The translations under genes and the position numbers were made by a program. Of a stretch of DNA of 64,000 nt, positions 48,039 through 62,200 are shown piece after piece. The DNA is taken from NCBI GenBank assembly GCA_964035795.1, contig OZ038320.1, positions 8,392,671 through 8,456,670 of the forward strand, read 5' to 3'. The stretch is from Pterobdella sp. o SKG-2022. Its lineage: Eukaryota > Annelida > Clitellata > Hirudinida > Piscicolidae. Position 1 is the first letter of the stretch, and each line of letters starts with the position of its first letter. Under the pieces are notes generated by a model. That model ran no database searches, had not been told where the DNA came from, and saw only the letters and a program-made list of their open reading frames with translations.

Positions 48039-51000
48039 CTAAAAATTTTTAAAAATTATTGATAACCATACACTTTTTTGAAGCTCAGCAAGTATAAGGT
48101 TGATTGAAGATAGGGATGCTTCTAAACTTCTGAATCTTGCTTCTATATCTTCATCCGTTCCATAGCTACCTTTTTGGTTCAAAAAGATTACCTGTAATAA
48201 TTTCTTTAGTTTTTTGTTTCAAAAATACCTTCATTTCTTTTTTGTTGTTTGGCAGCACTATTTTTTTCATTATTTGGTTTTTGTTCTTTTTTTTGTTCAA
48301 ACGTTTCTACAGATCTTTTAGTTCGACTTGAGCTGAAATCACCAGACCTTGAACATGCTTCAAAATTGAAAAAAAAATTGAATAATTCAACAAACGCAAT
48401 ATATCGAAACTAAGTTGTTTTTGGAGAAATTTATCAAAAAGAATATCGATTTACATTCACAGCATTGTGACCATGGTCGAACATCAATAAACGGTATGCT
48501 ATCTGAAGAGCATTCTTTATATTCTGACTTATCTTTAACCAATCTGAAGACATTATTTTGTACTTGAGTTATTCCATCAGAGTTGTCGCAGATTAGTCGT
48601 GCAAGAGAACTTTTTTCTATTTCCATCAGTTGCTCTTTGCTAAACATTCCGGGTTTCTTGTACCAAAATCTGTATTAAATGATTTTTGCATATATAGAGG
48701 AACTAAATATAATTTACTTTTACCTATCTCCCTCTCTAAGCCTTTTAAATTGATTGGCAATTATGCATGAGAATGTTTCTCCAACTTGAGCACCAGGCAA
48801 AGGGGTTTCTGACAATCCTCCCACAAATAAATCTATGTTGTCTGAAATAATTTAAAAGAAAATACCAAATTGATTTTGAAACATTATTCCAGTGTTTTTC
48901 ATTATCTATTCTTTAAACTCTATTTGAAAGTAAAGTACTTTGCCTTAAGACGTGAAATGCACAGAGTATAAAATTAAAAACCCTCATAAAGAACAAAACT
49001 TATATTTTACCCAATATTGTACGTTTGAGAAGAAAATAATAATCATAGCTCCAAACTGGAATAATCAAAATAATTAAAAAATTTAATATAATTCAAGATC
49101 CAGTTCGATCAACATTTGTCAGAGAAAAGCTTTCAGATATTCTCAGAGATGTGTATTTTCGTAAAAATTATGAAGTTGAACACATTCTTCATAAAATACA
49201 ACCAAAAATCTAAAAATAATTTCAAAAATTTGTATCAGTTGCTTCAAAAAGATCGTCTAAGTTAGTTGTTCTAATTTCAACGTCTAACATATGTTGACGT
49301 AGGTAGTAAAAACCAGATGGAATGGTTAGAGAGCCACATTGAAAATACCGTTTCCAACATTTCTTTTGTGTCTATAACATATAATTTTGAAAAAAAGACA
49401 GCTTATACACGAAAAAATCAGACAAGAGAAAATAACTTTCATTTGAAACCAACTTAAATAACTTAAGATATCGTCGTTAGTGTAAAATGAAAAAATAACG
49501 AGTAGCTGTTGGTATACAGAAATTTCAAAACAGATTACGGTGGAAAACTAAAAAAAAAATAAATTTGACACACTAAAATAAAGTATATAGTTTGAATAAT
49601 TTACCAGGATGTCCGTAAATGCTTTGGAGTTTGTTTCTAACCATTTGACTTGTGATTTCTCTGCTCAAATCGTCAAAGCTTTCTGCTTTTCTGAGACCAC
49701 AAAATGTTCTATAAGCATTGTAAGAACCCAAACCATGATCCCTCCCTCTCTGAACGTTGAAAGCTGCTAAATCCAATGCAACCTCGTGGGCTAATGTAAA
49801 TAAGCGCTCTGTAAGTTCTTCGTTCAAAAACTCCCCTGGTTTAGCTAGTTTACATCCGGTAGCAAAAAGGCCTCTTATGACAGGGTCAATGCCTCCTTCT
49901 TCAACTATTCTAAATGGAGCAAAAAAAGCTTTATGCAGAAGCAAGTTTCCTTCTTTGATGGGAAGGAAAGAAGAATTTAGTCTTGGCATTATAGGGTTAA
50001 TGAGTGTATGACCAAAACGAAATGCAGCTGTAGAGAATGCATTAGCAATTGATGGATCGACCGAAGGGTCGTAACCTTGGTACTCTCCTAATTTTGCCAT
50101 ACCAGCAGGTCCCAAAATTTCTGGAAGCCAATGTTCGTATGTAATATGTTGCATCATAGCACCGATGATTTTTCTCGTTTGATGGTAAGTTTGATCTCCA
50201 TCCCAGTGTGAGTTCATTCGTTTCAAAAGACGTGCCAATCTATTGTGTTCTCTAAACCATAAAGTATGCATAGAAAGAAGACCCAATTGTTCATTTGTTC
50301 TGTGATCTCCTGATTGGAAACAAGGCACATGAGCTGTGTTCGGATTAACCTTTGGAAAAATTAAATATTTTCATTTTACGATATATTGTAATAAAATGCC
50401 GTATAGTTGAAAATTTTCTATTTCTCACTTGACAGTCAACAAATTCTCCTTGATTTGGTGGTAAAAGCTTTCTTTTCTTGTTATACATGCTAGGCACTCC
50501 TACCCTTAAAAGTCCTTGATCAGTGTTGTGATTTCGAAGATTTGAAGCCTCTTCTTCACTGCTTCCATACACATTTGAAGCATCGATGAACGAAGTGATA
50601 ATGTTAACTTGCTGACGATGAATAGCTTCTTCCATGAAAAGCTTAGAAGTAATTCCAGAACCACACATAGCACTTGATCGAACAAAGCCAATACACCGAT
50701 GTTCAGTTACTCTAGGATCGTTATTATCTACTGGAATAGGAAAGCATGGTGATTGAGAATTACACGTTTCATTACAAAATCTTCCGTCACTAAATCTGTA
50801 AAGTTTATTAAAAGTGCTCAATAAAACATTTAATACTTAATTTATTTCGAAAACTTTTGTTTCTATTTTCAAATCTGTACTAAACCTAGCATTGCTAATT
50901 GCTGTCGGTGAAAAACTCATATCATGGTCTAAAAACTGTCCCCATTGCATTAGCATGTTTGACAAGTCTTCATTGGTAGTAACAGTGGGTGTAGACAAGA

Positions 51001-54000
51001 GTTCTAAAGATATTTTGCGAGTACTGGGAACTTTGAATCCATTTAGTTTTCGGCTATCTGACCAGCCTATAATGTGTATGTTTTTTTTAAACATATATAT
51101 TTATTTAATATAATTTCATAGATCATGGACTACACCTATAGGGAGATTGAAATTGTTTTCATATCTTGGAGGAACCAATCGCATGAGAGGTGACATAGAA
51201 GAACCAAGCATTGGTCGTTCAAAGTTGTTACATGTTCCATCGAAAGTACGAAAGTTTTGATGAAAGCATAAATCATCGCAAGTATACACTAGGAGTCTAT
51301 GTTCGGTACATCCAGACAACGAAGATAGCAAAATTAACTGGTTAGGCGTCAATAACTCTTGATACTTGAGACCTATAATTTTTCAATGTGATATTCAAAA
51401 ACATCATTTTTGATAAAAATTATATATACTTTTTTCAAAAGTGATGTTGTAGTAGGTTCCCGAATGGACCTCCCTGATTAGTTGTTCTATGGTTCTCTCA
51501 AAAACTTCAGCTGCTCTAGAAAGAGGCAAAGCTCTGATTGGAGGATATCTGTTATTTCGCAAAAGTTCATGACCATTGGTTGGGCTATGTCTTGCTCTAT
51601 AAATGTCGTTTCTCGTGATACTTTCCGCATTTCCTACTTGAGCCTGTACTGTTTGTACAGTGCTTCCTATAAACTCATCATCGATTGGGAAAAATCTGGA
51701 ATCTGTTGATTTTTATAAACATTTTTATGTTATGAATTTCAAAATTTAATAAAATTGATTTTTTTAAAAAGTTAAGTTTTTTCATTAAACCTTTTACTGT
51801 TACAGTTACGTCATCTTGAACGATTCCTTCAGAATTCTCAGCATAGCACGTGTAAACTCCTTCGTCAGAGTACTCGAGATCTCTGATCACCAATGTTCCA
51901 TCTGTATCTACTTCATATTTAATGTTTGTAGTGAGAAACAAAGCTTCATTCTTTCTTTTCCATTTTGTTACAGGGGTTGGATCACCTTCTTCAACCTTGC
52001 ATAAAAGCTGAATACTGTTTCCCAAATAAGTAACGACATCGGAGGATATCATAGCTATTTTAGGGAAGGCTGTGTAATAATGAATATACTCAGCATGAAT
52101 TTCAATTCAAATATGAAAGTTGCATAAATCACATTTAGGAATTTTGATATATAAGTTAAGGGTTTTCAACTAACATGAGGCAATAACAGAAAGAGTAGCT
52201 GAAACTTGAGCAAGCCCTCCCAGATTTTCAGCAATACAGGTGTACAATCCTTCATCAAACCTATCAACAGAATGGAGCGCTAAAGTGGTTCCACTGGGGT
52301 TTATACTAACCTTATCCGAGTTGATCAAATCCTGCTCTGAATAAGTTTAGAAGGTGTTCAGATCAAGCATCCATACTTTACCTATTCAAAATTTTTTTAT
52401 ATTCAGTAAGTCAAACCATCTTTTTTCCAATATATTTTTGCAGGAGGTTCAGCAGAAGCATCACAAGAGAAAAATGCCGCATGTCCTTGCACTACTCTTT
52501 GGTCTTTTGGTATTGTGCTGAAAATCGGAGCATCTAGAGAAAAGTTTAGTAATTCGAACACGCTTAATAGATCAAAACTGATTGATGGTTTTGAATGTCC
52601 ATAATGAAAGTATTTTTGAACATTTGAAAAATATGATATATGGAAAATTTTAAACTCACTGAAAACTTCGAGACGGGCAAATTCATGGACACTTCCAAGT
52701 CTGTTTGAAGCAACACACTTATATAAGCCAGCGTCTATAGCCTTGAAATGTCGAATGAAAATTCATTTTGAGTAGAATTTTTTATTTTTGAATCATTTCA
52801 TGTACAATAATCATTTTTTTGACTATTATTGTTTTTAATTTTTTTAAATGCATAAAATTGTCTATTTTGATAAATTTTTCTTTAGGTTTTCAATAGATTT
52901 TAATGAAAACACATAATATATACAAAAATAATGTTTTTTAAAAACACATTTTTGAAGTATTTTCAAAGCTTTGAGCATGTCGATAAAAAGCGCAAGTAAC
53001 TGGAATTGCGTTACGAAACTGTCTTGTAAATCGCACACGTTTTTATCAGATACGGGCATCAAATTAGTTCATTATTTCATTATCATACAATTGAAATAAT
53101 ATAAATTGAATGGAGTGAAGATTTTTTGATATATTCTATTTGTATACTAAGACAAACTGATATCAAAAGAACAAGCCAATAATCTGGCCTTAGACGCACT
53201 TCAAAAGTTAGGTAGAAAAATTAGAAAGCTTTTTGGGGGCATTGAAAACATTATTTAAAAATTTTGAAAATCATCCAAAAATTATTAAAGCTCCAAAAGA
53301 AAAGACATTAATCAAAAGTTTCAAAAACGTGAGTTTTTGACGCAAGTTTTCTGATACAAAATTTAAACACGAAGTATATGCCATAAACTCTTGAATAAAT
53401 AATATGAAAGGGTCAACATTGCAGAGTTTTGAAGTGTTGAGATCTTGGAGAATATTTATAAGAACTAAAAGACATTCTTTTTTCATATTTTTATAATTAA
53501 TAACTTATTTATTTATGATTATACTCAATTTTAACTTAATAATTGTATGTCCTGTTTGTATCGACTATTTTAAACCATAAAATTTTACAGCATTTAAATT
53601 TATCAACCTTAAGCCTCTCCATCACTAGAGTCCCATCAGATTTGATGACAAATCTTGGATCTATTGAAACTGATCTACCATTGAACTGCCAATCAACTGT
53701 AGGTGCTGGATAACCAGTAGAACTACATTTGAAAGTTGTCCCTTCATTTTCGACCACAGACTTGTCAAGTGGCTTTTGAACGATTACTGGTAAAGCTTTA
53801 AAAAAAGTGGGTTTAAAAAATTTTTTCATCTTTTGAAGCTCAATAATACTCTTTTAATAAAAAGTAATTTGGTATTTTTAATGTTTTTTATATAACGTAC
53901 TCGGGTGTGAAAAGTCGACAATAGTAAGCCGGGCATTCTTTGACATCATTTCACCAATCTCATTCATCGCTATGCATTTGTACGTTCCAACGTCGATATC

Positions 54001-57000
54001 TGAATGTTTACAACATTTGGGCTAGATTTTTGTAACATTATCAAACGCATCGTCTTTAAAATGTTAAAAAAATTAATAAATCTAAAAATAAATATTTATT
54101 ATTACTCATAAAGTATATGCTTAAAAAAGCTTCCATGCAAACACTTTTACTTGATGAGAATGATACCTGTGACTTGCTTGATGATGAGACTGCCATCATT
54201 AAGGGTGAACATTCGCTCACTCTCCACCAATGGGGCACTTATCATGAAATTTTAATAATACAAATTACTTTCATATCATTGACCAGAAATGTGTGACGAT
54301 CCAATAAAATTCAGAAAAAAAAGAATGGTGAATTGGAGCAAACCAAAAACACTTGATATTATAATTTAAAATTGTGTTCAACAATGAATCAGTCTTTCGT
54401 CATGCTAACCAAACAATGCGCTTGCTTGAAAAAACTCGATTTATTTAGTTCCTTTACCAAAAAATAAAAATTCCATGCTACAAGAATAACAATGCTGGTC
54501 ACTTGGAGTCTTTGACCGGCCATATGAAGCCTTAATGACCCTCAAAACATTTTAGGGCACAGAATAGCTGTTTCAACGGTTTTTACTATCAAATTAAAAG
54601 AGTCGTTCTATATTTCACATTAAGAAGTTATCAAAATGAGTATTTAAATCTTGATCTGGTTATACCTATAAAGCAAATTTGTTTGTAAATTGTGCGCTTT
54701 AAAAACCTTAATAATCTTTATAATATACGTAACTGAAAAAAAAACGGTGAAAATAAAGTTTGAAATAGAATTTTCATTTAAATTACTTTAAATAGTTATG
54801 CTAATTGCTCAGCTATTTAGAGTAATAAACCTGTTTTTGAGCCATTTGATCACAGGAGTTGGTTGAGCTTGGGCAACACACTCAAAAGCTGCGTCTTCTT
54901 CCCTTTTTACTTCAATATCTTTAGGCCTGACTCTTATTGTCGGCTTTTCTAAAGAACAAATTTTTTTATCTTTAGTGTTATATTAAAATGAGACGTGCCA
55001 CAGTATTTAATCATACTAACGGCAGTACTGTTGTAGAATTAGAATAGATTTATTAAAAGAATCGTTTAAATCTGTACAGAATGGAACAGGGTCGAGAATT
55101 CCTTCTTGGGCCAACTTCACCATCCAATTCAGCTCACAAGTACATGTCAATGCGTTTCCATAGAGATTACTGCAAAAGACAATTTATTATAGAATGATTG
55201 ATTTTTTTATCGAATTTTAACCGAATAACTAAAAATATTTAATTTTAAGTTGATAATTTTTTTTATGAACTTTCATCTAACAACATTTAAAATATTTACT
55301 TCTAAATCTTATCAACTCACATTTTCCTTATAGAACTCAGATCTTCAAATGAATCAATTGCTATAGTTTCAATAAAATTGTAACTCAAATCTCTGAAAAA
55401 TAATTAAAGCGATTTGCATTTAATTAATCAGAATATTCGATAGATTTTAATCCTAAGATTCCAAGTGACTTGGGGTTATTCTTTAGACTAGAGGCTTTGA
55501 ATGCATAATGTTTTATTATTCTATAATCACTTTAAAATGTTTTTTAACCATTAAACTCACAAAATTTCCAAGTTTCTCATGCCTTTAAAGTGGTTAGGAT
55601 GAAGACTAGTGAGCTCATTTCTTCTTAATTCTCTTTTTTTAAATGTTTCACGCATATATGTGAGTATTAACTCATAGGATAAAAAATAAAAGATATTTAT
55701 ATTGTATTAAAAATTTATATTTCAAAACATTATATTGGTTAAAATACACACAAGTGCTTTAAATTAGGAAGACCGTCAAATGATCCATCCTCTATTGAAA
55801 ATATGTGGTTATTGCCCAGTAGCCTGTGGTGGTTATGATAATCAATAAGACGTTTTTAAGCGAAATTTGAATGAAATTAATTAAAATTAAATTTCGAATA
55901 GTATACAATGAATATTTGTGATAATTATTATAAGAATTTTGATATATGAATTAACAAAAATGACAGATTTATTATATTTCTCTTGTATATTTATTTTGTT
56001 AATTTGAAACACCTTTTTTTATTTAGTAGCATTTCATCGATGAAAACTTGAGATAATATACATATATTAGTACAAATGTTATGACTCATTAAAAAGAAGC
56101 ACAATTAAAACAATGATGAAGAGGAAACGTGCTTCCAATTATCTCTAAGCCGGTTTATCACCAACGCCTCTGTCACACTATATCTTCATTAGTATGTGTT
56201 CGTCTCCGTACTTGAAGTTATGATGTAAACCCGAAATAAATGAGAACTACACAAAATTAAAAAAAAACATTTGAAGGGTTGAATTTCCAAATTTTAATTA
56301 TATTGTTTCCATAAAAATTGTGATGACAAATTACTTTGTTTTTAATTCTTAGACTATGCTGAAAGGCTCTGAAGAAAACACTATTTTAAGATTTCGTAGA
56401 TTATGCAAGAAGATTTTGAACAAAACATTTTTTAAGGAAATTTAGTACTGTGATTTCTGAAGAAAGATTAGTAGTGTACAGTCAGTGACTAATTTAGCAA
56501 GTTCATTCGTCTAAAGATATTTCTATAAATATATTAAAAACTAGAATATCAATTAGAATTCCAACATACAAGAGCATAAGATAATGAAAAACACAAAACT
56601 AATAGAATGGATTATTATGAAAACAATCTATCAAAGAATATTAAACTTATTTGTGTGTAAAAATGACCACTCACAAACGGTTTAGTCTTGAGAATTTTTC
56701 AAAGTAGCCTGCATAAACCTCTTCAAAGTCATTGTGTTGCAAATCTCTGATAGTTCAATTAATCATAAGTATGATTATAAGGATGACTGATGTTTTGATA
56801 ACGCAAAACAGAATTGATAAACTTATTTTATTAAAACGAAGTTAAATTAGTAAGAGACTGACATTTCTGAAGCATCAAGGGGCAGTGAGGGAGGAAGTTG
56901 AGTGAGACCAGCATGCATGCACTTCAGCACTCCCCGTTCGTACAAACAACCTTCTGGATACCTTCCTGAGACTTTTTTATAATGGGCACATAAACATGCC

Positions 57001-57029
57001 AGTACTAACAGCAATCCTAAGCACTTCAT
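48039..57029 (-). CDS. Peroxidasin (LRR, four Ig, haem peroxidase), gene A
   Basis: Secreted haem peroxidase; peroxidasin makes HOBr that forms sulfilimine crosslinks in collagen IV of basement membrane. Twenty-three exons join in phase to 1371 aa: 57029-56863, 56746-56675, 55823-55752, 55632-55561, 55392-55321, 55169-55021, 54948-54831, 54237-54167, 53999-53901, 53795-53608, 52741-52660, 52533-52417, 52336-52175, 52069-51791, 51702-51430, 51372-51136, 51066-50886, 50795-50429, 50349-49605, 48841-48724, 48669-48455, 48357-48229, 48169-48039. Signal peptide 1-22, then LRRs in four 72-base exons and an LRR-CT ([15 protein letters not shown]). Four Ig domains span 202-573. Peroxidase: WGQFLDHD (785-792, distal His791, haem-linked Asp790), LWFREHN (Arg959), FRFGHTL (proximal His1040). 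A Cys-containing linker and coiled coil ([20 protein letters not shown]) end the chain. The VWC domain of vertebrate PXDN is not found. Confidence 0.93.
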
Positions 57030-57092
57030 GCTTTTGAGCTCCTTTATAATGGGTTACTTTATTGTGAAGCAGTTAGGAAGATTTTGAATTTT
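57030..57092 (-). promoter_or_regulatory. Conserved 5' flank of gene A start (shared with gene B 63632-63694)
   Basis: The bases just upstream of both peroxidasin ATGs are nearly identical for about 60 bases (AAAGTAACCCATTATAAAGG on the gene strand for gene A, one change in gene B). They diverge beyond. It probably represents 5'UTR or the duplication or conversion limit; the TATAAA is too close to the ATG to be an obvious core promoter. Confidence 0.4.
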
Positions 57093-58402
57093 CAGGTTAT
57101 TGATTAACTAGCCAAAGTTTTTACCTATAAATGAGTTTTTGAATTTATTTATTAATTTTATTTCTTTTTTTCAATAAGTTTCAGCTTTAGTCGAAGTAGC
57201 TTATCTTTTAGCACATCTTTAACGCATTAACAAACTGCTTATATACTGCCGATAGCTCATATATTACGTGTCTACTTAAAAATATATATCATTTTATGAA
57301 ATTTATAAAAGTTCGTATAATTTATAGTTTTATCAATGCAAATTGTGGAGTTTCGAAACAAGCATTTTAGTAACTACAATTGAAACTCTATCAAAGAAAA
57401 TGGATACAGACACGCTGAATATCCAAAGTTGTTTATGAACAGCTTAAAAATTTATTAGAAAAAATATGGAAAAATATCAAAAAAATTTTAAAATGCCGCC
57501 AAAAAAAGAGTTTCTCTAACATCAGTTATATGAAGCTTTCTCTTAGTTTTCTTCCATCGTTTCTTCCATAGCAGGATATTTCTTCCATTGTAAGTTACAA
57601 CAACTTCCCAGTGATTTCTTAAAATTTAAAATTTTTTTGATAGACTTTTATCTTAGTAAAAATTTTTTAATAATTTGAAATTCTTAGGAGCTCGTTGGTT
57701 CATAAAACTGTGGATGAAGTCATGAATGAAATAGATTTAATGTCTGAATTTATCAAGTGCAAATTCTAAGAACAGATGTTGTGATAGAAAACTTAGATAA
57801 TTGCATGGTTTTTAAGCCTATCAACCAAAAAAAAATTCATAAATATTTGTGATATTCTTGTTTCTAATCACCATTTAAGAAGTCTAACAATAGGAAAACG
57901 AGTCAAATTTACATACTTGTGAGAGTTTTAAAAACACTTTGAAAAATTTAATAAAATAATTTGGAAATTACAAAATAATCTTTAATTTTATTTTGACTTA
58001 ATCAGATTCCTTAAACTAAACTTTAGTTTATTTGTACATGCACTTACACAAGCGGTGTTTTGATTTTACTTTGTTTAATATAGCAGTTGGTGAAATTGGT
58101 TTATGTAAGAACTTGTAGACAAAAAGCCGCGAAAATTTCAATAAGCCTAGAGAGTAGTATGTAGGTTTTGGTGCTACTCTAGGAAGTTTGAACAAGAACA
58201 GACGCCAAAAAAAAAATGAAAAATTTAAGGTTTGCAGAAAACAAGTAAAAAAAAATCTTGGTTTTAGCAACTTTTTAATTCAGTAAATTTTACCGAAACA
58301 TTTTTTATTCTATAACATAGCAAACTGGAACCATAGGAAAAATTCATATAACTAAAATTAGTTTTTTAGAAACATCGTATGTTCTTTTGTAAAATTGAAT
58401 TT

Positions 58403-58661
58403 CATACAGTAAAAAGTACAGATTATGAGGATTTAGAAGAACACGTAAAAAAAGATTTTTAATGAGCTAAAATTTTCAACAAGTAAATTCTTTTCATAAC
58501 TCAGAAAAGTTGTTTAGAAAATGTAGCATTTATAAAGTTTACTTTTTTCAACAACTTTGCTAATAAATTATGACAAGGTTTTACTTGTTGAAAATTTTGG
58601 CTCAATAAAAATCTTTCTCTATGTGTTCTTAATTTTCATAATCTGAAGTTTCTACTGTATG
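58403..58661. repeat. Long imperfect hairpin between the peroxidasin genes
   Basis: The left arm, about 58403-58521, is an inverse copy of the right arm, about 58540-58661. CATACAGTAAAAAGTACAGA pairs with the complement of TCTGAAGTTTCTACTGTATG, and AAAATTTTCAACAAGTAAA with TTTACTTGTTGAAAATTTT. The mismatch rate is low over at least 90 bases and the loop is about 20 bases (GTAGCATTTATAAAGT). No ORF. A fold-back or MITE-like element is likely. It differs in sequence from the MELK intron hairpin. Confidence 0.75.
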
Positions 58662-59205
58662 GAATAACTAAAATTAATTTTACAAATTTGATAAGTAATA
58701 AGAAAATGACAGAACAAAATAATTTATCGAAGCATTCAAAAAATATTGAAGTTGTATGATAAAAGACGGAAAGTTTATGTAATTATAAGAAAGCTTAACT
58801 AAGAGGTATTTAAAAAAAAAGAGTTTTGCGATAGAAGTCTTGAAAAAAAAATTAAGCACAATAGAAAAATATATTTTAAAATTTAATTGAAAAATTTTTT
58901 TCAAGTTGAAACTAAACAAACAAGTTTCTAAAAAGCAATCCAGTAAATGGAAAGATAAATACTAAATATAATGTCAAGCGTCACATTTATGACAAATATA
59001 GCATTTATAAAGTCTAATGCTGTACTGGAAGGCATTTCCTTTCTTTCAACTTGTTCATTTATGGAACTTTTTCCTTTGCTCAGCACTATACAATGATCTT
59101 TTGCTTCTGCCAGAACATACTTTGGGACAAAAATTTGAATATTTATGTGTCAATCAGTGTGGAATGACAAAAACAAAATTATTTTATGGAATGTATTGCA
59201 AAAAC

Positions 59206-62200
59206 TTATAAAAAAAGCATAAAAGATGGTTTACCTTCACAGCAGTTAGACCACGGTTGCAGATCAAAAGTAGGAATACTACCCGACGAACATTGCTTAT
59301 AGGCTGATTTATTCTTTGCCAACCTGAAGACATTATTCGGTACTTGAGTGATTCCATCAGAGTTGTCGCAAATTATTCGTGCAAGAGAACTTTTTTCTAT
59401 TTCCATCAGTTGCTCTTTGCTGAAAACTTCGGTTTTCTTGTACCAAAATCTGTTTTAAAAATTTTTAAATGAGCTACGTTTTGAGGCAGGTACTATTAAC
59501 AATAGTGTTCTTTGTTTTTTTAAGAACATGATAAAATACAATATACAAAAAGTGTATACCCCTAAACACAATCGTGCTTATTGGTTTGATTGAGTAAATG
59601 TATACCTATCTCCGTCTCTAAGCCTTTTAAATTGATTGGCAATTATGCATGAGAATGTTTCTCCAACTTGAGCACCAGGCAAAGGGGTTTCTGACAATCC
59701 TCCCACAAATAAATCTATGTTGTCTGAAGTAGTTTTGTAAATGGTTGAAAAATATTCAAACATATCATTATATTTCAAGCTAGCTTTTTTTTGCCAATTC
59801 AAAAAATTTCAAGTTGCAATAAAAATTTTTATTTATTGATGAACAAATTGCTTACCAGGGTGTCCATAAATACTTTGGAGTTTATTTCTAACCATTTGAC
59901 TTGTGATTTCTCTGCTCAGGTCGTTGAAGCTCTCTGCTTTTCTGAGACCACAAAATGTTCTATAAGAATTGTAAGAACCCAAACCATGATCCCTTCCTCT
60001 CTGAACGTTGAAAGCTGCTAAATCCAATGCAATTTTATGAGCTAACGCAAACAAACGCTCTGTAAGTTCTTCGTTCAAAAACTCCCCTGGTTTAACAAGT
60101 TTACATCCGGTAGCAAAAAGGCCTCTTATGACAGGGTCAATGCCTCCTTCTTCAACTATTCTAAATGGAGCAAAAAAAGCTTTATGCAGAAGCAAGTTTC
60201 CTTCTTTGATAGGAAGGAAAGAAGAATTTAGTCTTGGCATTATAGGGTTAATGAGTGTATGACCAAAACGAAATGCAGCTGTAGAGAATGCATTAGCAAT
60301 TGATGGATCGACCGAAGGGTCGTAACCTTGGTACTCTCCTAATTTTGCCATACCAGCAGGTCCCAAAATTTCTGGAAGCCAATGTTCGTATGTAATATGT
60401 TGCATCATAGCACCGATGATTTTTCTCGTTTGATGGTAAGTTTGATCTCCATCCCAGTGTGAGTTCATTCGTTTCAAAAGACGTGCCAATCTATTGTGTT
60501 CTCTAAACCACAAAGTATGCATAGAAAGAAGACCCAATTGTTCATTGTTTCTGTGGTCTCCTGCTTGAAAACAAGGCACATGGGCTCTGTTTGGGTCAAC
60601 CTTGAAAAGAAATTGTAAATATGAATTTTTCACCACTCTCTGTTTGTTAAGTATAATTTGCACAATTAATTATTTATTACCGCACAATCGATAGCTTCTT
60701 CTTGATTTGAGGGTAAAAGTCTTTTATTTGGATTATACCTACTAGCTTCTCCAACTCTAAGAAGTCCTTGATTCGTGTGTTGATCACGAAGATTTGAAGC
60801 TTCTTCTTCACTGCTTCCATACACATTTGAAGCATCGATGAACGAAGTGATAATGTTAACTTGTTGACGATGAATAGCCTTTTTAGTGAAACGGGAAGAT
60901 GATTTTTCAGAATCGCAAACTGCACTCGATCGCATAAAAATGAGACACTGTTGATCAGTAACTCGGGGATCATTATCATCTACTGGAATAGGGAAACATG
61001 GTGAGTTGAATTTACAGGTCTCTTCACAAAGTTTTCCATTTTCAAACCTGAAAAAATTTTTATCACTAATGAACTTATATGATTTTAAAAGAGCGTTAGA
61101 ATTTTTAAAATTTTTATTAGTTTTTGCTTAATAATACTAAAATAAGAATTTGACATTTTTGATATATAATAATTTTCTTGATCGTAATTGTGAACAACAC
61201 AGCAATTTAAAAAATATCATTTTATACGGTAGATTATTACAAATGTATGATTAATTTATTTACTCAGCATTGCTCATAGAAGTTGGCGTTAAACTCAGGT
61301 CATGGTCTAAAAACTGTCCCCATTGCATTAGCATGCTTGACAAGTCTTCATTGGTATTAACGGTGGGTGCAGACAAAAGTTCTAAAGATATTTTGCGAGT
61401 ACTAGGAACTCTATATCCATTATGAGGTTTGTTTATTGACCAACCTGCAATTCAATAATGTATCACCATCTAATGTAATTTGTTTCTTGAATTGCGTGTT
61501 AAGCATACCTATGGGGAAATTGAAATTGTTCTCATATCTTGGAGGAACTAATCGCATGAGAGGTGACATAGAAGAACCAAGCATTGGTCGTTCAAAGTTG
61601 TTACATGCTCCATCGAAAGTACGAAAATTGCGATTGAAACATTGATCATCACATGTTTCTCTGATGCCTCTATGTTTGGTACATTCTGACAAAGAAGATA
61701 ACAAGTCCAGCTGCTCCGGCGTCAAAAACTCTTGATACCTCAGATCTTGAATTTGTTGGTTTCAAACTATAAAAAATCATATATTATTGTAAAATAACAA
61801 CTAACTTTTTATGAAGGTGATGTTATAATGAACTTTAGAGTTGACTTTTTCGATAAGCTTTTCAATGGTTCTTTCGAATACTTCAGCTGCTTTGGCTAGA
61901 GGCAAAGCTCTTTTCGGTGGAAATCTCAAATTTCGGAAAAAATTTTTGCGTTGGTTTTTTGAACTAGAAAGATCATTTTTCGTAATTTTTTCGGCATTTC
62001 CTATTTCTCGTTTTACCGAGTTGAGAGTTTTTCTTATGGAGTTATCATCAACTTCGAAAAATTGAGGACCTTCAAAATATAAGAAATAAGTTTCTCAAAA
62101 TTAGCTTGAAAACTTAGAATTCTCCAAAATACATATAAACTAATGTCAGTTTACATAACTGCACTACAACTAAATCATTTGATAATTAAACTAACGGCAA

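Larger units (their letters stand above)
57030..59205. other. Spacer between the peroxidasin genes
   Basis: About 2.2 kb. It is the upstream region of gene A and the downstream region of gene B. The first about 60 bases upstream of the gene A ATG are nearly identical to those upstream of gene B. A long hairpin lies at 58403-58661. No exon resembling gene A exons 22-23 was found here, so gene B appears to lack that tail. Confidence 0.55.

Noticed and set aside
58028..58919. Minus-strand frames rich in Phe, Leu and Lys between the peroxidasin genes
   Set aside because: Poly-A/T-driven composition, no similarity to the peroxidasin tail exons and no conserved motif.
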